Below, in pieces: positions 23,713 through 34,878 of a stretch of DNA of 40,413 bases. The number at the start of each line of letters is the position of its first letter. The first letter of the stretch is position 1. Made by a program: the position numbers and the translations under genes. The DNA is from Bacteroidales bacterium (GTDB lineage: Bacteria; Bacteroidota; Bacteroidia; Bacteroidales; JAADJA01). The stretch is from the NCBI GenBank assembly GCA_030596605.1, contig JAUVJI010000021.1, positions 1-40,413 of the forward strand, in the 5' to 3' direction. Below the pieces are notes generated by a model, which had not been told where the DNA came from, made no database searches, and was given only the letters and a program-made list of their open reading frames with translations.

Positions 23713-24462
23713 TTAACTCTTTCCAAATACCCTTTCCAGAATATCCGTAACTCTTGCAAGCGGATCTTTCCGGATTTGTTTTTCCTCATTGGCTACTTTA
23801 AGGAATAATCCGTTCAATGCTTTTCGTGTAACATATTCATCAAGTTGTGTATTGACTTTATTCCATCCTAGAACAAAATTAGCAACCTGATTATACCCAT
23901 TTGTCAAAGTACTCCAGGCTTTATTAGCAGAAACATTTGCTACAAGAGGCTTGTTAAGCGATGTACTTATTTTAGGTTTAAATTTGCTTTTAAGTTGATT
24001 ATAGGTTTTCTGTCTGAAAAAATGAGTTGCCGCTGTATCTGATCCGTTCAGTATGTTAAAAGCATCTTGTATGGTCATTGATCTAATGGCATTTGCAAAA
24101 ATCGGGGTTGCTTCTTTAGCCGCATCTTCGGCAGCCCTGTTCATTCTGAGAATTACATCATTAACCATATCAGTTATTCCAATAGTCTTTAACATCGGAT
24201 GATTCATGTTATCAGTAATGACCTTCGCTTCCGGCGGAAGTAATATTTTAATCAACTGATCTTTATAAAATCCATTGGTAACGGAAACTATACTAACGGC
24301 TGTATCCGTACTCACGCGTAAAGCTTCTTTAAGACCCTTTACTACTTCCTCTTCAGTAAGTGGAAGTTCGTCCTCCAACACTCTGATCACACTTTCAGCA
24401 ACATCACAGGAGTTTAGAAACAAGAATGATATTATAAATATAAATAGGAATCTCCTTTTCAT
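23713..24462 (-). CDS. DUF4197 domain-containing lipoprotein
   Basis: A 249-residue protein with a lipoprotein signal (MKRRFLFIFIISFLFLNSC) and the DUF4197 pattern: VVKGLKEALRVSTDTAVSIV, FYKDQLIKILLPPEA, AAEDAAKEATPIF, ATHFFRQKTYNQL and a C-terminal ALNGLFLKVANEEKQIRKDP. DUF4197 is a helical periplasmic or outer-membrane lipoprotein family of unknown function. The ATG is 6 bp after the pyrG stop, so it is probably co-transcribed with pyrG; the functional link, if any, is unclear. Confidence 0.85.
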   Translation of the reverse strand: MKRRFLFIFIISFLFLNSCDVAESVIRVLEDELPLTEEEVVKGLKEALRVSTDTAVSIVSVTNGFYKDQLIKILLPPEAKVITDNMNHPMLKTIGITDMVNDVILRMNRAAEDAAKEATPIFANAIRSMTIQDAFNILNGSDTAATHFFRQKTYNQLKSKFKPKISTSLNKPLVANVSANKAWSTLTNGYNQVANFVLGWNKVNTQLDEYVTRKALNGLFLKVANEEKQIRKDPLARVTDILERVFGKS

Positions 24463-24468
24463 AGGTCG

Positions 24469-26082
<1,614 letters not shown>

Positions 26083-26143
26083 TTAATCTTTTGTAGTTTT
26101 TGCAAATATCTGATTATTTGCTCAAAACGGATTCATAAAAAAT

Positions 26144-26179
26144 AAAAAAATGGGCAAATATAAAAATCTGCCCATTTTT
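26144..26179 (-). terminator. Rho-independent terminator downstream of gap
   Basis: AAAAATGGGCA pairs with TGCCCATTTTT around an AT-rich loop. On the minus strand the stem is followed by T-rich sequence. It separates gap from pyrG. Confidence 0.8.
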
Positions 26180-26196
26180 CAAAATTCTATTTTCTA

Positions 26197-27669
26197 CTAA
26201 TAATAAGTGTACCTTTTAACTTTGGCTATATGACGTGATAACCTGATAACCTGCATGGTATATCCAAACTCATTATCATACCATAAATATATCTGAATAT
26301 TTTTTCCATCTTTTGAAACAAGTGTAGCCGGACTATCAAATATAGAAGCTACCGGATCACCTATAAAATCAGAAGAAACAGATTCATTGGAGGCAGAAAA
26401 TCTGATCTGCTCTACGTATTTACCCCGAAGTGCTTCATTCCGTAAAAGTTCTGTTATTTCTTCTTTGGTTGTTGCTTTTTTCAAGGATAACGAAAGAATC
26501 GCTAGTGACACATTTGCAGTCGGAACCCTGATGGCATTGGCTGTTAGCTTTCCATCAAGACTAGGTATCACCTTAGCAGCGGCTACCCCAGCCCCAGTTG
26601 AAGTAATTACAAGGTTCAACGCTGCTGCCCTTCCCCTTCTGGGTTTTTTATGATAATTATCTAACAAGTTCTGGTCATTAGTATATGAATGAACTGTCTC
26701 CACATGTCCTTTTTCTATCCCTAACTTACTTTCAAGAACACTAAGTGTCGGCACAATTGCATTTGTAGTACAAGATGCAGCAGAATATATATTTTCAGAA
26801 TCAAGTACCAGATCGTTATTATTTACACCATACACAATATTGGATATGTCACCTTTACCGGGAGCTGTTAATAATACTTTACTAATTCCCTTGGCTTTTA
26901 AATGACGGCTTAATCCTTCCCTGTCCCTATAAACACCGGTATTATCAATCAGCAATGCATTATGGATTCCATAAGATTCATAATCGATATCTTCCGGATT
27001 AGAACCGGCAATCATTTTTACAACATGTCCATTCAAATAAATCGATTTGTTTTCCATGTCTTCAATCACATTACCCCTGAAAGGACCATGCACAGAATCA
27101 TGACGTACCAATGAAGCCCGTTTTGACACATCTTCCGGAGTAACTTTACGTGTAACTACAGCTCTTGGTCGGAGTTGCCTGCCATTACCCTGTATAATTA
27201 ATTCCCTTAATAACAATCTGCCGATCCGGCCAAAACCATAAAGAACAACATCTACCGGATCATTATTTTTCGGTGGCTTCCCAATGATATTTTTCAGTTT
27301 GTCAGTAAGGAATGCATATGCACTATTGCTATAATTGCCTTTTTCTTCTACCCATTCCATATTAAGCTTGCCTATATCAATTTTTGACGGGGGCATTGCA
27401 AAACTGTAAAGTTCCTTTGCGAGAGTGAGAGAATCCTGAATGGATAATGTCTTGTTAATTATAGTTTTTGAATAAGAATGTTTGTGTAAAATTACACTTG
27501 CACTTCTGTCAATCAACTGGGTTCTGAAAAATATCAGTTCAATGGATTTATCGTAAAACAGCTTACCCAGCACATTGATAAACTCAAAACCTGCTTTTTC
27601 ATCATCTATCCATTCAAGTAATGATTTTTCGTATGCTTCAGCTTCGGATGAATTGTTTTTTTTGCTCAT
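26197..27669 (-). CDS. gap: Glyceraldehyde-3-phosphate dehydrogenase (long form)
   Basis: Oxidises glyceraldehyde 3-phosphate to 1,3-bisphosphoglycerate in glycolysis. At 490 residues it belongs to the long class with a ~135-residue helical N-terminal extension, common in Bacteroidota and some Pseudomonadota; ordinary GAPDH is ~335 residues. The NAD-binding motif YGFGRIGRLLLREL begins at residue 144, the catalytic cysteine is C300 in SAASCTTN, and LNLVITSTGAGVAAAKV plus WYDNEFGYTMQVIRL are the expected C-terminal elements. It is a single-gene unit bracketed by two terminators. Confidence 0.94.
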   Translation of the reverse strand: MSKKNNSSEAEAYEKSLLEWIDDEKAGFEFINVLGKLFYDKSIELIFFRTQLIDRSASVILHKHSYSKTIINKTLSIQDSLTLAKELYSFAMPPSKIDIGKLNMEWVEEKGNYSNSAYAFLTDKLKNIIGKPPKNNDPVDVVLYGFGRIGRLLLRELIIQGNGRQLRPRAVVTRKVTPEDVSKRASLVRHDSVHGPFRGNVIEDMENKSIYLNGHVVKMIAGSNPEDIDYESYGIHNALLIDNTGVYRDREGLSRHLKAKGISKVLLTAPGKGDISNIVYGVNNNDLVLDSENIYSAASCTTNAIVPTLSVLESKLGIEKGHVETVHSYTNDQNLLDNYHKKPRRGRAAALNLVITSTGAGVAAAKVIPSLDGKLTANAIRVPTANVSLAILSLSLKKATTKEEITELLRNEALRGKYVEQIRFSASNESVSSDFIGDPVASIFDSPATLVSKDGKNIQIYLWYDNEFGYTMQVIRLSRHIAKVKRYTYY

Positions 27670-27730
27670 AATTTAATTGAATCTAAATGGTTAAATCATT
27701 AAATATTTGATGCATCAAAATTAAAAGAAA

Positions 27731-27764
27731 AAGGGATTATTACAAAAAAAAGTAATAATCCCTT
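27731..27764 (-). terminator. Rho-independent terminator downstream of rpoD
   Basis: A perfect 13-bp stem, AAGGGATTATTAC against GTAATAATCCCTT, with an eight-base loop, followed on the minus strand by a T-rich tract. It lies 22 bp beyond the rpoD stop. Confidence 0.85.
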
Positions 27765-27785
27765 AATTATTTTTTGAAAGTATAG

Positions 27786-28652
27786 TTACTGTCCTAAATA
27801 AGCTTTTAAAAGTTTACTTCTGGATGTATGCTTTAACCTGCGTATCGCCTTTTCTTTTATTTGGCGTACCCGCTCACGCGTGAGGTCAAACTTAGCACCA
27901 ATTTCTTCGAGAGTAAGACCATGAGGCATTCCTATCCCATAATAAAGATTAATTACGTCTCTTTCCTTTTTGGTAAGGGTAGCAAGTGATCGTTGAATTT
28001 CCCTTGCTAAAGATTCCCTCATTAAAGTATCGTCAGTATGTGGAGAGTCATCAGAAACAAATACATCAAGGAATTTCGTTTCATCATCCTTAGTTAAAGG
28101 CGCATCCATGGAAATATAACGGGTTGTTATTTTTTTGGCTGCATCAATCTTGTAATTGGGCATTTCAAGTTTCTCTGCAATTTCTTCCGCAGAAGGAGTT
28201 CGCTCGAATTGCTGCTCTAATTTTGAAGTAGCTTTCTTAATTTTATTTAATGAGCCAACTTGATTCAAAGGTAACCTGATGATCCTTGATTGTTCAGCAA
28301 GCGCTTGTAAAATTGACTGCCTGATCCACCAAACCGCATAAGAGATAAACTTAAAACCACGGGTTTCATCAAATCTTTTGGCTGCTTTAATTAATCCAAG
28401 ATTTCCTTCATTAATTAAATCAGGCAAACTTAATCCCTGATTTTGATATTGTTTTGCAACCGAAACGACAAAACGTAAGTTAGCCTTTACTAATTTTTCA
28501 AGGGCTAAATGATCTCCTTGTTTTACCTTTTGTGCTAACAGAACTTCCTCATCTGCCGTTATCAATTCCTCTTTTCCAATATCCTGAAGGTATTTATCGA
28601 GGGAGGCGGTTTCACGATTTGTAATCGATTTGGTTATTTTTAATTGTCTCAT
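27786..28652 (-). CDS. rpoD: Primary RNA polymerase sigma factor (RpoD/SigA)
   Basis: The 288-residue protein is the short primary sigma type of Bacteroidota, without the long N-terminal region 1.1. It shows region 1.2 ([18 protein letters not shown]), region 2 with the core-binding and -10 recognition part ([33 protein letters not shown]), region 3 ([12 protein letters not shown]) and region 4 with the helix-turn-helix [20 protein letters not shown]. It directs transcription from TAnnTTTG promoters such as those marked in this window. It has a predicted promoter of its own and a strong terminator. Confidence 0.96.
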   Translation of the reverse strand: MRQLKITKSITNRETASLDKYLQDIGKEELITADEEVLLAQKVKQGDHLALEKLVKANLRFVVSVAKQYQNQGLSLPDLINEGNLGLIKAAKRFDETRGFKFISYAVWWIRQSILQALAEQSRIIRLPLNQVGSLNKIKKATSKLEQQFERTPSAEEIAEKLEMPNYKIDAAKKITTRYISMDAPLTKDDETKFLDVFVSDDSPHTDDTLMRESLAREIQRSLATLTKKERDVINLYYGIGMPHGLTLEEIGAKFDLTRERVRQIKEKAIRRLKHTSRSKLLKAYLGQ

Positions 28653-28716
28653 TACACTAAAAAATTAACTTAAATGGCTGAATATCAAATGCTTAAAGTC
28701 TGAAGAAAAAAGTATA

Positions 28717-28724
28717 CAAATGTA
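28717..28724 (-). promoter_or_regulatory. Predicted -7 element for rpoD
   Basis: On the minus strand TACATTTG fits TAnnTTTG and lies 64 bp upstream of the rpoD ATG, which gives a leader of about 60 nt. The -33 region is AT-rich with no clear motif. Confidence 0.45.
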
Positions 28725-28889
28725 CAAAAAACTTTTTTCTTAAAAAAATTTATTGGTAATAAATTACTATCCAACTGAAAATTAAACTTTAATTCGCTGT
28801 CTTTTATTGTATTAAATTTCCTGTGTCTCACTAACAAGAATTCCTATGACGCACTAAATAGTTAAAAGGTTGCTTGTCGAAATAAAATT

Positions 28890-30329
28890 TTATAACCCAA
28901 CTCCATAATACGCTTTTTGACCATTGGGATAAATTCCCTCAATTAATGTTCCTCCATGTTTACCCTCAAGTATAAACTTTAAATCATCAACTGATTTTAC
29001 CAATTCTTTATCAACAGATATAATAATAAATCCTTCTCTCACCCCTGAGCTCTTAAATTTGCCATCTCTAAGGTCAATAATTTTTAATCCGCTACTAATA
29101 TTTAATTTATCCAAATCTTCTTGAGGTAATGCTTCGAAAGTTGCACCCAGAATTTCGATCTTATCCTTTTTAACAATATCTGTGTTGCCACTTCTATTTC
29201 TCAATGTGACTTTAAATTCCTTCAAATTCTCATCCCTCATTATATACACTTGTACTTCGTCACCCGGCCTTTGCGTTCCAATGGTTTCAAGTAAGGAAGA
29301 TTTAGAATTAATATCCGTGCTATTTACCCTCACAATAACATCTCCCTGCTTAATGCCAGCATCATCAGCAGCACCGTTATCCAAAACTTCAACAACATAT
29401 ACTCCTTTAATTTCCTTTAGTCCCTTTTCATTTGCAAACTCACTGTCAATTTCTCTGAACGAAATGCCCAAATAAGCCCGCTGAATTTCACCAAAATTCA
29501 AAATATCATTCATTACTTTTTTTACAATATTGACAGGAATGGCAAATGAGTAACCGGTATACGAACCGGTATTAGATGCAATTGCAGCATTGATCCCAAT
29601 AAGTTCTCCTTCAGTATTGACCAAGGCACCACCACTATTTCCCCTGTTTACTACTGCATCAGTTTGGATAAAAGATTCTATGGCGGATACTTTGCCCAGG
29701 ATATTGATATTTCTTGCTTTTGCACTAACGATTCCGGCAGTTACAGTAGATGTAAGATTAAATGGATTTCCAACAGCAAGTACCCATTCACCTACTTTAA
29801 CCTCATCGGAATTACCATATGTAATAAATGGCAAATTTTCGACATCTATCTTTACTAAAGCAAGGTCGGTTGTGGGATCAGTACCTATAACAATGGCTTC
29901 AAAAGATCTTCTGTCATTTAATGTTATTTCCAATTTGCTGGCTTGCTGTACAACATGATTATTAGTAACAATATAGCCATCGGAAGAAATAATCACACCA
30001 GATCCTGAGGCAACAACCGGCGCATTGTAACGGTATTGATGGCCTCCAAAGAAATCATTAAACAAATCAAAGAAATCATTGTAAACTTGATTCCTTTGTT
30101 GTAATTCTGACTTGATATGAACGACAGCATGAACAGTTACATCAGCCGCATCTACAAAATCAGGCCCGATTACCGCTGAACGAGGAGTGTAATTTGTTTG
30201 ATGAATAGGCAAATTGTTGTTTTCAGAAATCTCTTGTTGAGTTTCTTTTTTATCAATTGACCTGTAAACGACTGCGAAAATTGCTGCACCTAATAAGGCT
30301 GCCAGAAAAAAACTAAAAAATCTTTTCAT
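28890..30329 (-). CDS. Do-family periplasmic serine protease (HtrA/DegP-like)
   Basis: A 479-residue envelope quality-control protease with an N-terminal signal or anchor segment (FFSFFLAALLGAAIFAVVY), a trypsin-like domain with catalytic triad H125 (TNNHVV), D155 (TDLALVK) and S232 (GNSGGAL), and two PDZ domains from about residues 275 and 385 onward. Such enzymes degrade or refold misfolded periplasmic proteins and form trimers or larger cages. Length and layout match DegP/DegQ-type proteins of Bacteroidota; I do not choose between the two names. It lies upstream of rpoD on the same strand, divergent from dapF. Confidence 0.94.
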   Translation of the reverse strand: MKRFFSFFLAALLGAAIFAVVYRSIDKKETQQEISENNNLPIHQTNYTPRSAVIGPDFVDAADVTVHAVVHIKSELQQRNQVYNDFFDLFNDFFGGHQYRYNAPVVASGSGVIISSDGYIVTNNHVVQQASKLEITLNDRRSFEAIVIGTDPTTDLALVKIDVENLPFITYGNSDEVKVGEWVLAVGNPFNLTSTVTAGIVSAKARNINILGKVSAIESFIQTDAVVNRGNSGGALVNTEGELIGINAAIASNTGSYTGYSFAIPVNIVKKVMNDILNFGEIQRAYLGISFREIDSEFANEKGLKEIKGVYVVEVLDNGAADDAGIKQGDVIVRVNSTDINSKSSLLETIGTQRPGDEVQVYIMRDENLKEFKVTLRNRSGNTDIVKKDKIEILGATFEALPQEDLDKLNISSGLKIIDLRDGKFKSSGVREGFIIISVDKELVKSVDDLKFILEGKHGGTLIEGIYPNGQKAYYGVGL

Positions 30330-30520
30330 AACTATTATTGATTTATAACATTTAACCTAACTGAATTGTTTAAAATCGTTGGACAATAATTATACCCATC
30401 CACTAAATTAAACTATTGAGAAAATTTAAAAATTGTATGTCAATTCTTTCAACGACCGGTATTTTATAGTATTATTGTATTGTTGTTAAATTATGTTAAC
30501 ACATTGTATTAAAGAAACTA

Positions 30521-30549
30521 TTGCAAATCGAGTACAAATATTAAATTTG
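30521..30549 (+). promoter_or_regulatory. Predicted Bacteroidota promoter for dapF
   Basis: TTG at 30521-30523 (-33 region) and TAAATTTG at 30542-30549 (-7) with 18 bp between them form the best-spaced promoter in the window. The start of transcription would be near 30556, 17 bp before the ATG. Confidence 0.55.
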
Positions 30550-30572
30550 TAAATGCCAATATGACATAAAGC

Positions 30573-31361
30573 ATGAAACATCCATTTTCAAAATATCATG
30601 GAGCAGGTAATGATTTTATCCTGATTGATAATAGAAAGAATAATATTCAACCGGATAATGGAATATTTGCTCAATTGTGTAACAGACATTTTGGGATTGG
30701 AGCAGATGGAATCATGATATTGAAGTCATCGGAAAAGTTTGATTTTGAAATGGTCTATTTTAATGCAGATGGAGAAGAAGGAACAATGTGTGGAAATGGC
30801 GGAAGGTGTATCACATTTTTTGCGAAAGATCTTGGCATTATTAATAACAAAACCAGATTTCGTGCAATTGATGGAGAACATGAAGCAGAAATCAAATCAG
30901 CAAAAGGAAATGAGGCAATCGTTTCTTTAAAGTTATCTGATGTTAACAAGATTGAAAAATTTGAGGATTACTATTTGATTGACACCGGTTCACCACATTA
31001 TGTGCAATTTGTAGAAGAAATTGATAAGGTGAATATATTGGAAGAAGGAAAAAGACTGCAATGGGATGAAAAGTTTCAGCCAAATGGAGTTAATGTAAAT
31101 TTTGTTGAAATAAAAGGGGAAAACCTGGAGGTAAGGACTTTTGAAAGAGGTGTGGAAAACCTCACTTTATCATGCGGTACCGGAGTTACAGCTTCAGCAA
31201 TTGCGGCTCATTTGATCATGGCTGGAAGTAAGGAATCTTTTAATATTAAAACCTACGGTGGTGATTTGAAAGTCAGGTTTAATAGAAATGGTGAAGTATT
31301 TACTGATATTTGGCTTGAAGGACCTGCTATGAAAGTTTTTGAAGGAAAGATTGAAATTTGA
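30573..31361 (+). CDS. dapF: Diaminopimelate epimerase
   Basis: Interconverts LL- and meso-diaminopimelate for lysine and peptidoglycan synthesis by a cofactor-free two-cysteine mechanism. Both catalytic cysteines are present: C73 in MCGNGGRC and C201 in LSCGTGVTASA. FSKYHGAGNDFI at the N-terminus is typical. 262 residues is normal length. It is first in a run of closely packed plus-strand genes; the next start codon follows its stop by 4 bp. Confidence 0.96.
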   Translation: MKHPFSKYHGAGNDFILIDNRKNNIQPDNGIFAQLCNRHFGIGADGIMILKSSEKFDFEMVYFNADGEEGTMCGNGGRCITFFAKDLGIINNKTRFRAIDGEHEAEIKSAKGNEAIVSLKLSDVNKIEKFEDYYLIDTGSPHYVQFVEEIDKVNILEEGKRLQWDEKFQPNGVNVNFVEIKGENLEVRTFERGVENLTLSCGTGVTASAIAAHLIMAGSKESFNIKTYGGDLKVRFNRNGEVFTDIWLEGPAMKVFEGKIEI

Positions 31362-31365
31362 AAAT

Positions 31366-31806
31366 ATGAATTCAAACTTTTCAATAAGAGATTATCGAAA
31401 GAATGATTACCCAGAAGTTAAAAAACTTTGGGAAAATACAGACATGGGAGGCACTTTCAGGGGTGATGATGAGCAAGTTATTGAAAAAACGATACAATCA
31501 GGTGGAAAGCTGTTGATTCTGGAAAATAGTGAAACAGGTGAGATTATTGGAACATCCTGGATGACATGTGATGGCAGAAGAATGTACCTTCATCATTTTG
31601 GCATCCAACCTGAGCATCAAGGGAAGGGATTTTCAAAATCTCTACTCAAAGCTTCATTGGAATTTGCAAAAAATGCAGGAATGCAGCTTAAAATTGAAGT
31701 TCATCGAAATAATTCCAGGGCAATAAATCTTTACCTCAAGGGAGGTTTTAAATATCTTGGAGATTATGATGTTTATATTATCAGGGATTTTAATTCGATT
31801 AAGTAA
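31366..31806 (+). CDS. GNAT family N-acetyltransferase
   Basis: The 146-residue protein has the GNAT fold: N-terminal FSIRDYRKNDYPEVKKLW, the acetyl-CoA pyrophosphate-binding loop in FGIQPEHQGKGFSKSLLKAS (the Q/RxxGxG/A type motif QGKGFS), and HRNNSRAINLYLKGGFKYLG at the C-terminus. Acceptor unknown; a protein N-terminus or small amine is possible. I chose the ATG at 31366, 4 bp after the dapF stop, over one at 31339 that would add nine residues and overlap dapF. Likely co-transcribed with dapF. Confidence 0.85.
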   Translation: MNSNFSIRDYRKNDYPEVKKLWENTDMGGTFRGDDEQVIEKTIQSGGKLLILENSETGEIIGTSWMTCDGRRMYLHHFGIQPEHQGKGFSKSLLKASLEFAKNAGMQLKIEVHRNNSRAINLYLKGGFKYLGDYDVYIIRDFNSIK

Positions 31807-31812
31807 AAACTT

Positions 31813-33159
31813 ATGAAAGCCTTTCATGCTTACGATATAAGGGGAATTTACAACAAGGAATTTACAGAAGAAGATGTTTATAAAATTGGCTTCTTTCTTC
31901 CTGAACTACTTAAAACAAAAAAGGTTTTAGTTGGCAGGGATGCCAGGATTTCGTCTCCTGAGATTTTCGAAAGTTTATGTAAAGGGATCACTGATTTCGG
32001 TGCAGATGTTTACAATGCAGGACTGACTACAACCCCAATGATTTATTGGTCAACTGCAAAATATGATTTTCATGCATCAGTCATGATCACAGCATCGCAC
32101 AATTCCAAAGAATATAATGGACTAAAGGTATCTCGTAAAGAAGCTTTGCCTGTTCGATATGACAATGGGTTAAAAAAAATCGAAGCCAAAATCCTTAAAA
32201 ACGAATCCATTAATATCAATAATGTTAAAGGAAAAATTATTGAACATGATGTATTAAAGGATTATATTGAATTCTTAAATCAATATGTAAGTGATATTTC
32301 CAATCTAAAAATTGCAGTGGATTGTTCAAATGGAATGGCCGGTTTACTTATAAAAAACTTCCTGAAAGATCATCCTGAATACATTAACCTGGAATTGGAT
32401 GGAACATTTCCTAATCATGAGCCAAATCCTCTGGTAATGAAAAATGTCAGGCAGCTTCAGGATTTGGTCATCAACGAAAAATGTGATGTGGGTGTTATTT
32501 TTGATGGCGATGCCGACAGGGTGATGTTTGTAGATGAAACAGGAAACTTCATTTCGCCTGACCTGATGATTGGCGTTTTGGCTCATTATTTTTTAGAAGA
32601 AAAAGGACTAAAGGGAAATGTGCTTCAAGATATTCGAACATCTAAATCTGTTACTGAATACATTGAAAAATTTGACAGCAAAGTACATACCTGGAAAGTG
32701 GGAAGGGCTTTTGCTGCTGAGAAACTCAAAGAAATAAATGGTATTTACGGAGGTGAACTTGCCGGTCATTATTACTTTCGTGATTTCTATTATTCCGATT
32801 CCGGAATTATGGCTTGCCTCATAATTCTGAAAATTTTAAGTAAGTTCAAAAAGCAGGGAATCAAAGTTTCAGAACTAATTAACCAAATAGCAAAGTATGC
32901 AAGTTCAGGGGAAATAAATTTCACAATTGAAAAAAAGGTTGAAGCGATGGAGGCCGTGAAAGAATTTTTCACAAAAAATGATAAGGTTGATGCTTTTTAT
33001 GATTTCGACGGCTACCGGATTGAATTCAAAGACTGGTGGTTTAATATCAGGCCATCCAACACAGAACCATACTTACGATTACTCGTAGAAGCTATTAATA
33101 AAGCTCTACTTAAAAATAAATTGGAAAAAATTACTTCCATAATTAAGAAATTTGAATAA
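31813..33159 (+). CDS. Phosphomannomutase/phosphoglucomutase family enzyme
   Basis: An alpha-D-phosphohexomutase of 448 residues. The phosphorylated serine is S95 in ITASHNSKEYNG; the metal-binding loop DGDADR is near residue 231; the sugar-binding GELAGHYYF segment and the C-terminal phosphate-binding loop IRPSNTEPYLRL are present. Such enzymes interconvert 1- and 6-phosphates of mannose or glucose for cell-surface glycans. Specificity between ManB/AlgC-like and PGM is not predictable from motifs; a GEMGGH-to-GELAGH loop fits PMM/PGM. The next gene overlaps its stop by one base. Confidence 0.9.
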   Translation: MKAFHAYDIRGIYNKEFTEEDVYKIGFFLPELLKTKKVLVGRDARISSPEIFESLCKGITDFGADVYNAGLTTTPMIYWSTAKYDFHASVMITASHNSKEYNGLKVSRKEALPVRYDNGLKKIEAKILKNESININNVKGKIIEHDVLKDYIEFLNQYVSDISNLKIAVDCSNGMAGLLIKNFLKDHPEYINLELDGTFPNHEPNPLVMKNVRQLQDLVINEKCDVGVIFDGDADRVMFVDETGNFISPDLMIGVLAHYFLEEKGLKGNVLQDIRTSKSVTEYIEKFDSKVHTWKVGRAFAAEKLKEINGIYGGELAGHYYFRDFYYSDSGIMACLIILKILSKFKKQGIKVSELINQIAKYASSGEINFTIEKKVEAMEAVKEFFTKNDKVDAFYDFDGYRIEFKDWWFNIRPSNTEPYLRLLVEAINKALLKNKLEKITSIIKKFE

Positions 33160-33683
33160 TGTTGAAAGGAAAAAATATTGAGTTAAGAGCCCTTGAACCA
33201 TCGGATGTTGACCTGCTATATCAATGGGAGAACGATGAAAAAATATGGCATTTGAGCAATACGGTTGTCCCTTTTTCACGATTTGTTCTTGACCAGTATG
33301 TCATAAATTCAACTCAGGATATATACACCAACAAACAACTTCGTCTGATGATAGATAAAATTGAAAAGGGAAACAAGACAACAATTGGAAGCATTGACCT
33401 TTTTGATTTCGATCCCACAAATAAAAGGGCGGGTATAGGGATACTCATAATTAAAAGTGAACAGAGAAAAGGGTATGCTTCTGAATCACTTAAACTGTTG
33501 TTGGATTATTGTTTTAAGACACTACATCTACACCAGGTGTATTGCAATATTACTGATATGAATACAGCCAGTTTAAATTTATTTAAAAATCATGGTTTTC
33601 AAATAATTGGCTTGAAGAAGAACTGGTTACATATCAAAGATAAGTGGATAGATGAATATATCTTACAATTAATTTATCGTTAG
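33159..33683 (+). CDS. RimJ/SpeG-like GNAT acetyltransferase
   Basis: A 174-residue acetyltransferase: N-terminal KGKNIELRALEPSDVDLLYQ, then IGSIDLFDFD, the acetyl-CoA loop EQRKGYASESLKLLLDYCF and the C-terminal NTASLNLFKNHGFQIIGLKK. The layout is that of RimJ/RimL/SpeG-type enzymes, which acetylate ribosomal-protein N-termini, polyamines or amino sugars; SpeG-like is favoured by the NDEKIWHLSN stretch. The ATG shares a base with the preceding stop (TAATG), indicating coupled translation with the mutase. Confidence 0.85.
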   Translation: MLKGKNIELRALEPSDVDLLYQWENDEKIWHLSNTVVPFSRFVLDQYVINSTQDIYTNKQLRLMIDKIEKGNKTTIGSIDLFDFDPTNKRAGIGILIIKSEQRKGYASESLKLLLDYCFKTLHLHQVYCNITDMNTASLNLFKNHGFQIIGLKKNWLHIKDKWIDEYILQLIYR

Positions 33684-33763
33684 TTAATTATAGGTAAAAC
33701 AATATTTGAAATTTTACGTAGAAATCAACAATTAATTTTATCAAAATAAACTACTGATTACAA

Positions 33764-34849
33764 ATGGAATACTACCATTCCGGATATGACAGAGGGAGGA
33801 CTAAAAAGAAATCAAAATTTTCAAAATTTATCCTTTTTTTCCTTTTGATTTTAATAATTGCTGCTGTTATCATTGCCTATCAATTATATAAAGTCATATT
33901 AAAACCCAATACCTGGGTAAAAAATGAACAGTCAACATCTATTTTCATCCCAACCGGATCTTCAATTGAGGATGTGAAAACATGTTTGTATGAAAAAGGA
34001 ATTGTGATTAACAGGATAAGTTTTGAATGGCTCGCTAAAAAGAAGAACCTGAAAAATAATATTCATCCTGGCAGGTACCTCATCACCAATGGAATGAGCA
34101 ATGATGAACTAATAAACTTATTGCGGGCGGGGGAACAAATACCGATAAAACTTATTTTTAACAATATCCGCACAAAAGAAAGCCTGGCCCAAAAGATAGC
34201 CATGCAAATTGAATCTGATTCAACAGAGATCATTAAACTTCTTAGAGATTCGGCCTATATAAGCATTTTTGGTTTTGATCAGGAAACAATCCTTATCATG
34301 TTCCTTCCCAACACCTATGAGGTTTATTGGAATATTACACCCAAGGACTTAATGGACAGAATGTATATCGAGTACAATAAATTCTGGAACGCAGATCGAA
34401 GACATAAAGCTGAAGAAATAGGCCTTGATCCTGAGGAGGTAAGCGTATTGGCTTCAATAGTTGAAAAAGAAACAGCAAAAAATGATGAAAAAGCAAAGAT
34501 AGCAGGAGTTTATATGAACAGGATGAAATACGGATGGCGGTTGCAAGCTGATCCAACTATAATTTATGCTTGGGGTGACTTTGGTATCAGAAGGGTCCTT
34601 AATATCCATAAGCAGGTTGATTCCCCATACAATACCTATATTTATTTTGGCTTGCCTCCCGGCCCAATTTGCATACCGTCAATTGCGTCTATCAATGCCG
34701 TATTGAACAGGGAAGACCATAATTATATGTTCTTCTGTGCAAAAGATGATTTTTCAGGGTATCATGTTTTTGCTACGACGCATGCCCAGCATAATATTAA
34801 TGCCATCCGGTATCGGCGTGCGCTTGATGCACGAAATATCAAAAAATAG
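33764..34849 (+). CDS. mltG: Endolytic murein transglycosylase MltG
   Basis: MltG is an inner-membrane lytic transglycosylase that cleaves nascent glycan strands and helps set their length. The 361-residue protein has a basic N-terminus, one membrane helix (~25-45), a LysM-like part, and the YceG domain with the catalytic glutamate E234 in SIVEKETAKNDE. Further motifs are RLQADPTIIYAWG, SPYNTYIYFGLPPGPICIPS and YMFFCAKDDFSGYHVFATTH. Length and order are normal. It is 80 bp beyond the second GNAT gene and may be part of the same operon. Confidence 0.95.
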   Translation: MEYYHSGYDRGRTKKKSKFSKFILFFLLILIIAAVIIAYQLYKVILKPNTWVKNEQSTSIFIPTGSSIEDVKTCLYEKGIVINRISFEWLAKKKNLKNNIHPGRYLITNGMSNDELINLLRAGEQIPIKLIFNNIRTKESLAQKIAMQIESDSTEIIKLLRDSAYISIFGFDQETILIMFLPNTYEVYWNITPKDLMDRMYIEYNKFWNADRRHKAEEIGLDPEEVSVLASIVEKETAKNDEKAKIAGVYMNRMKYGWRLQADPTIIYAWGDFGIRRVLNIHKQVDSPYNTYIYFGLPPGPICIPSIASINAVLNREDHNYMFFCAKDDFSGYHVFATTHAQHNINAIRYRRALDARNIKK

Positions 34850-34878
34850 CTGTTTGTAAGATTTATGGATCACAAGGA

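Noticed and set aside
31339-31365. Nine-residue N-terminal extension of the first GNAT
   Set aside because: It would overlap dapF by 23 bp, and the domain begins naturally at the ATG at 31366.
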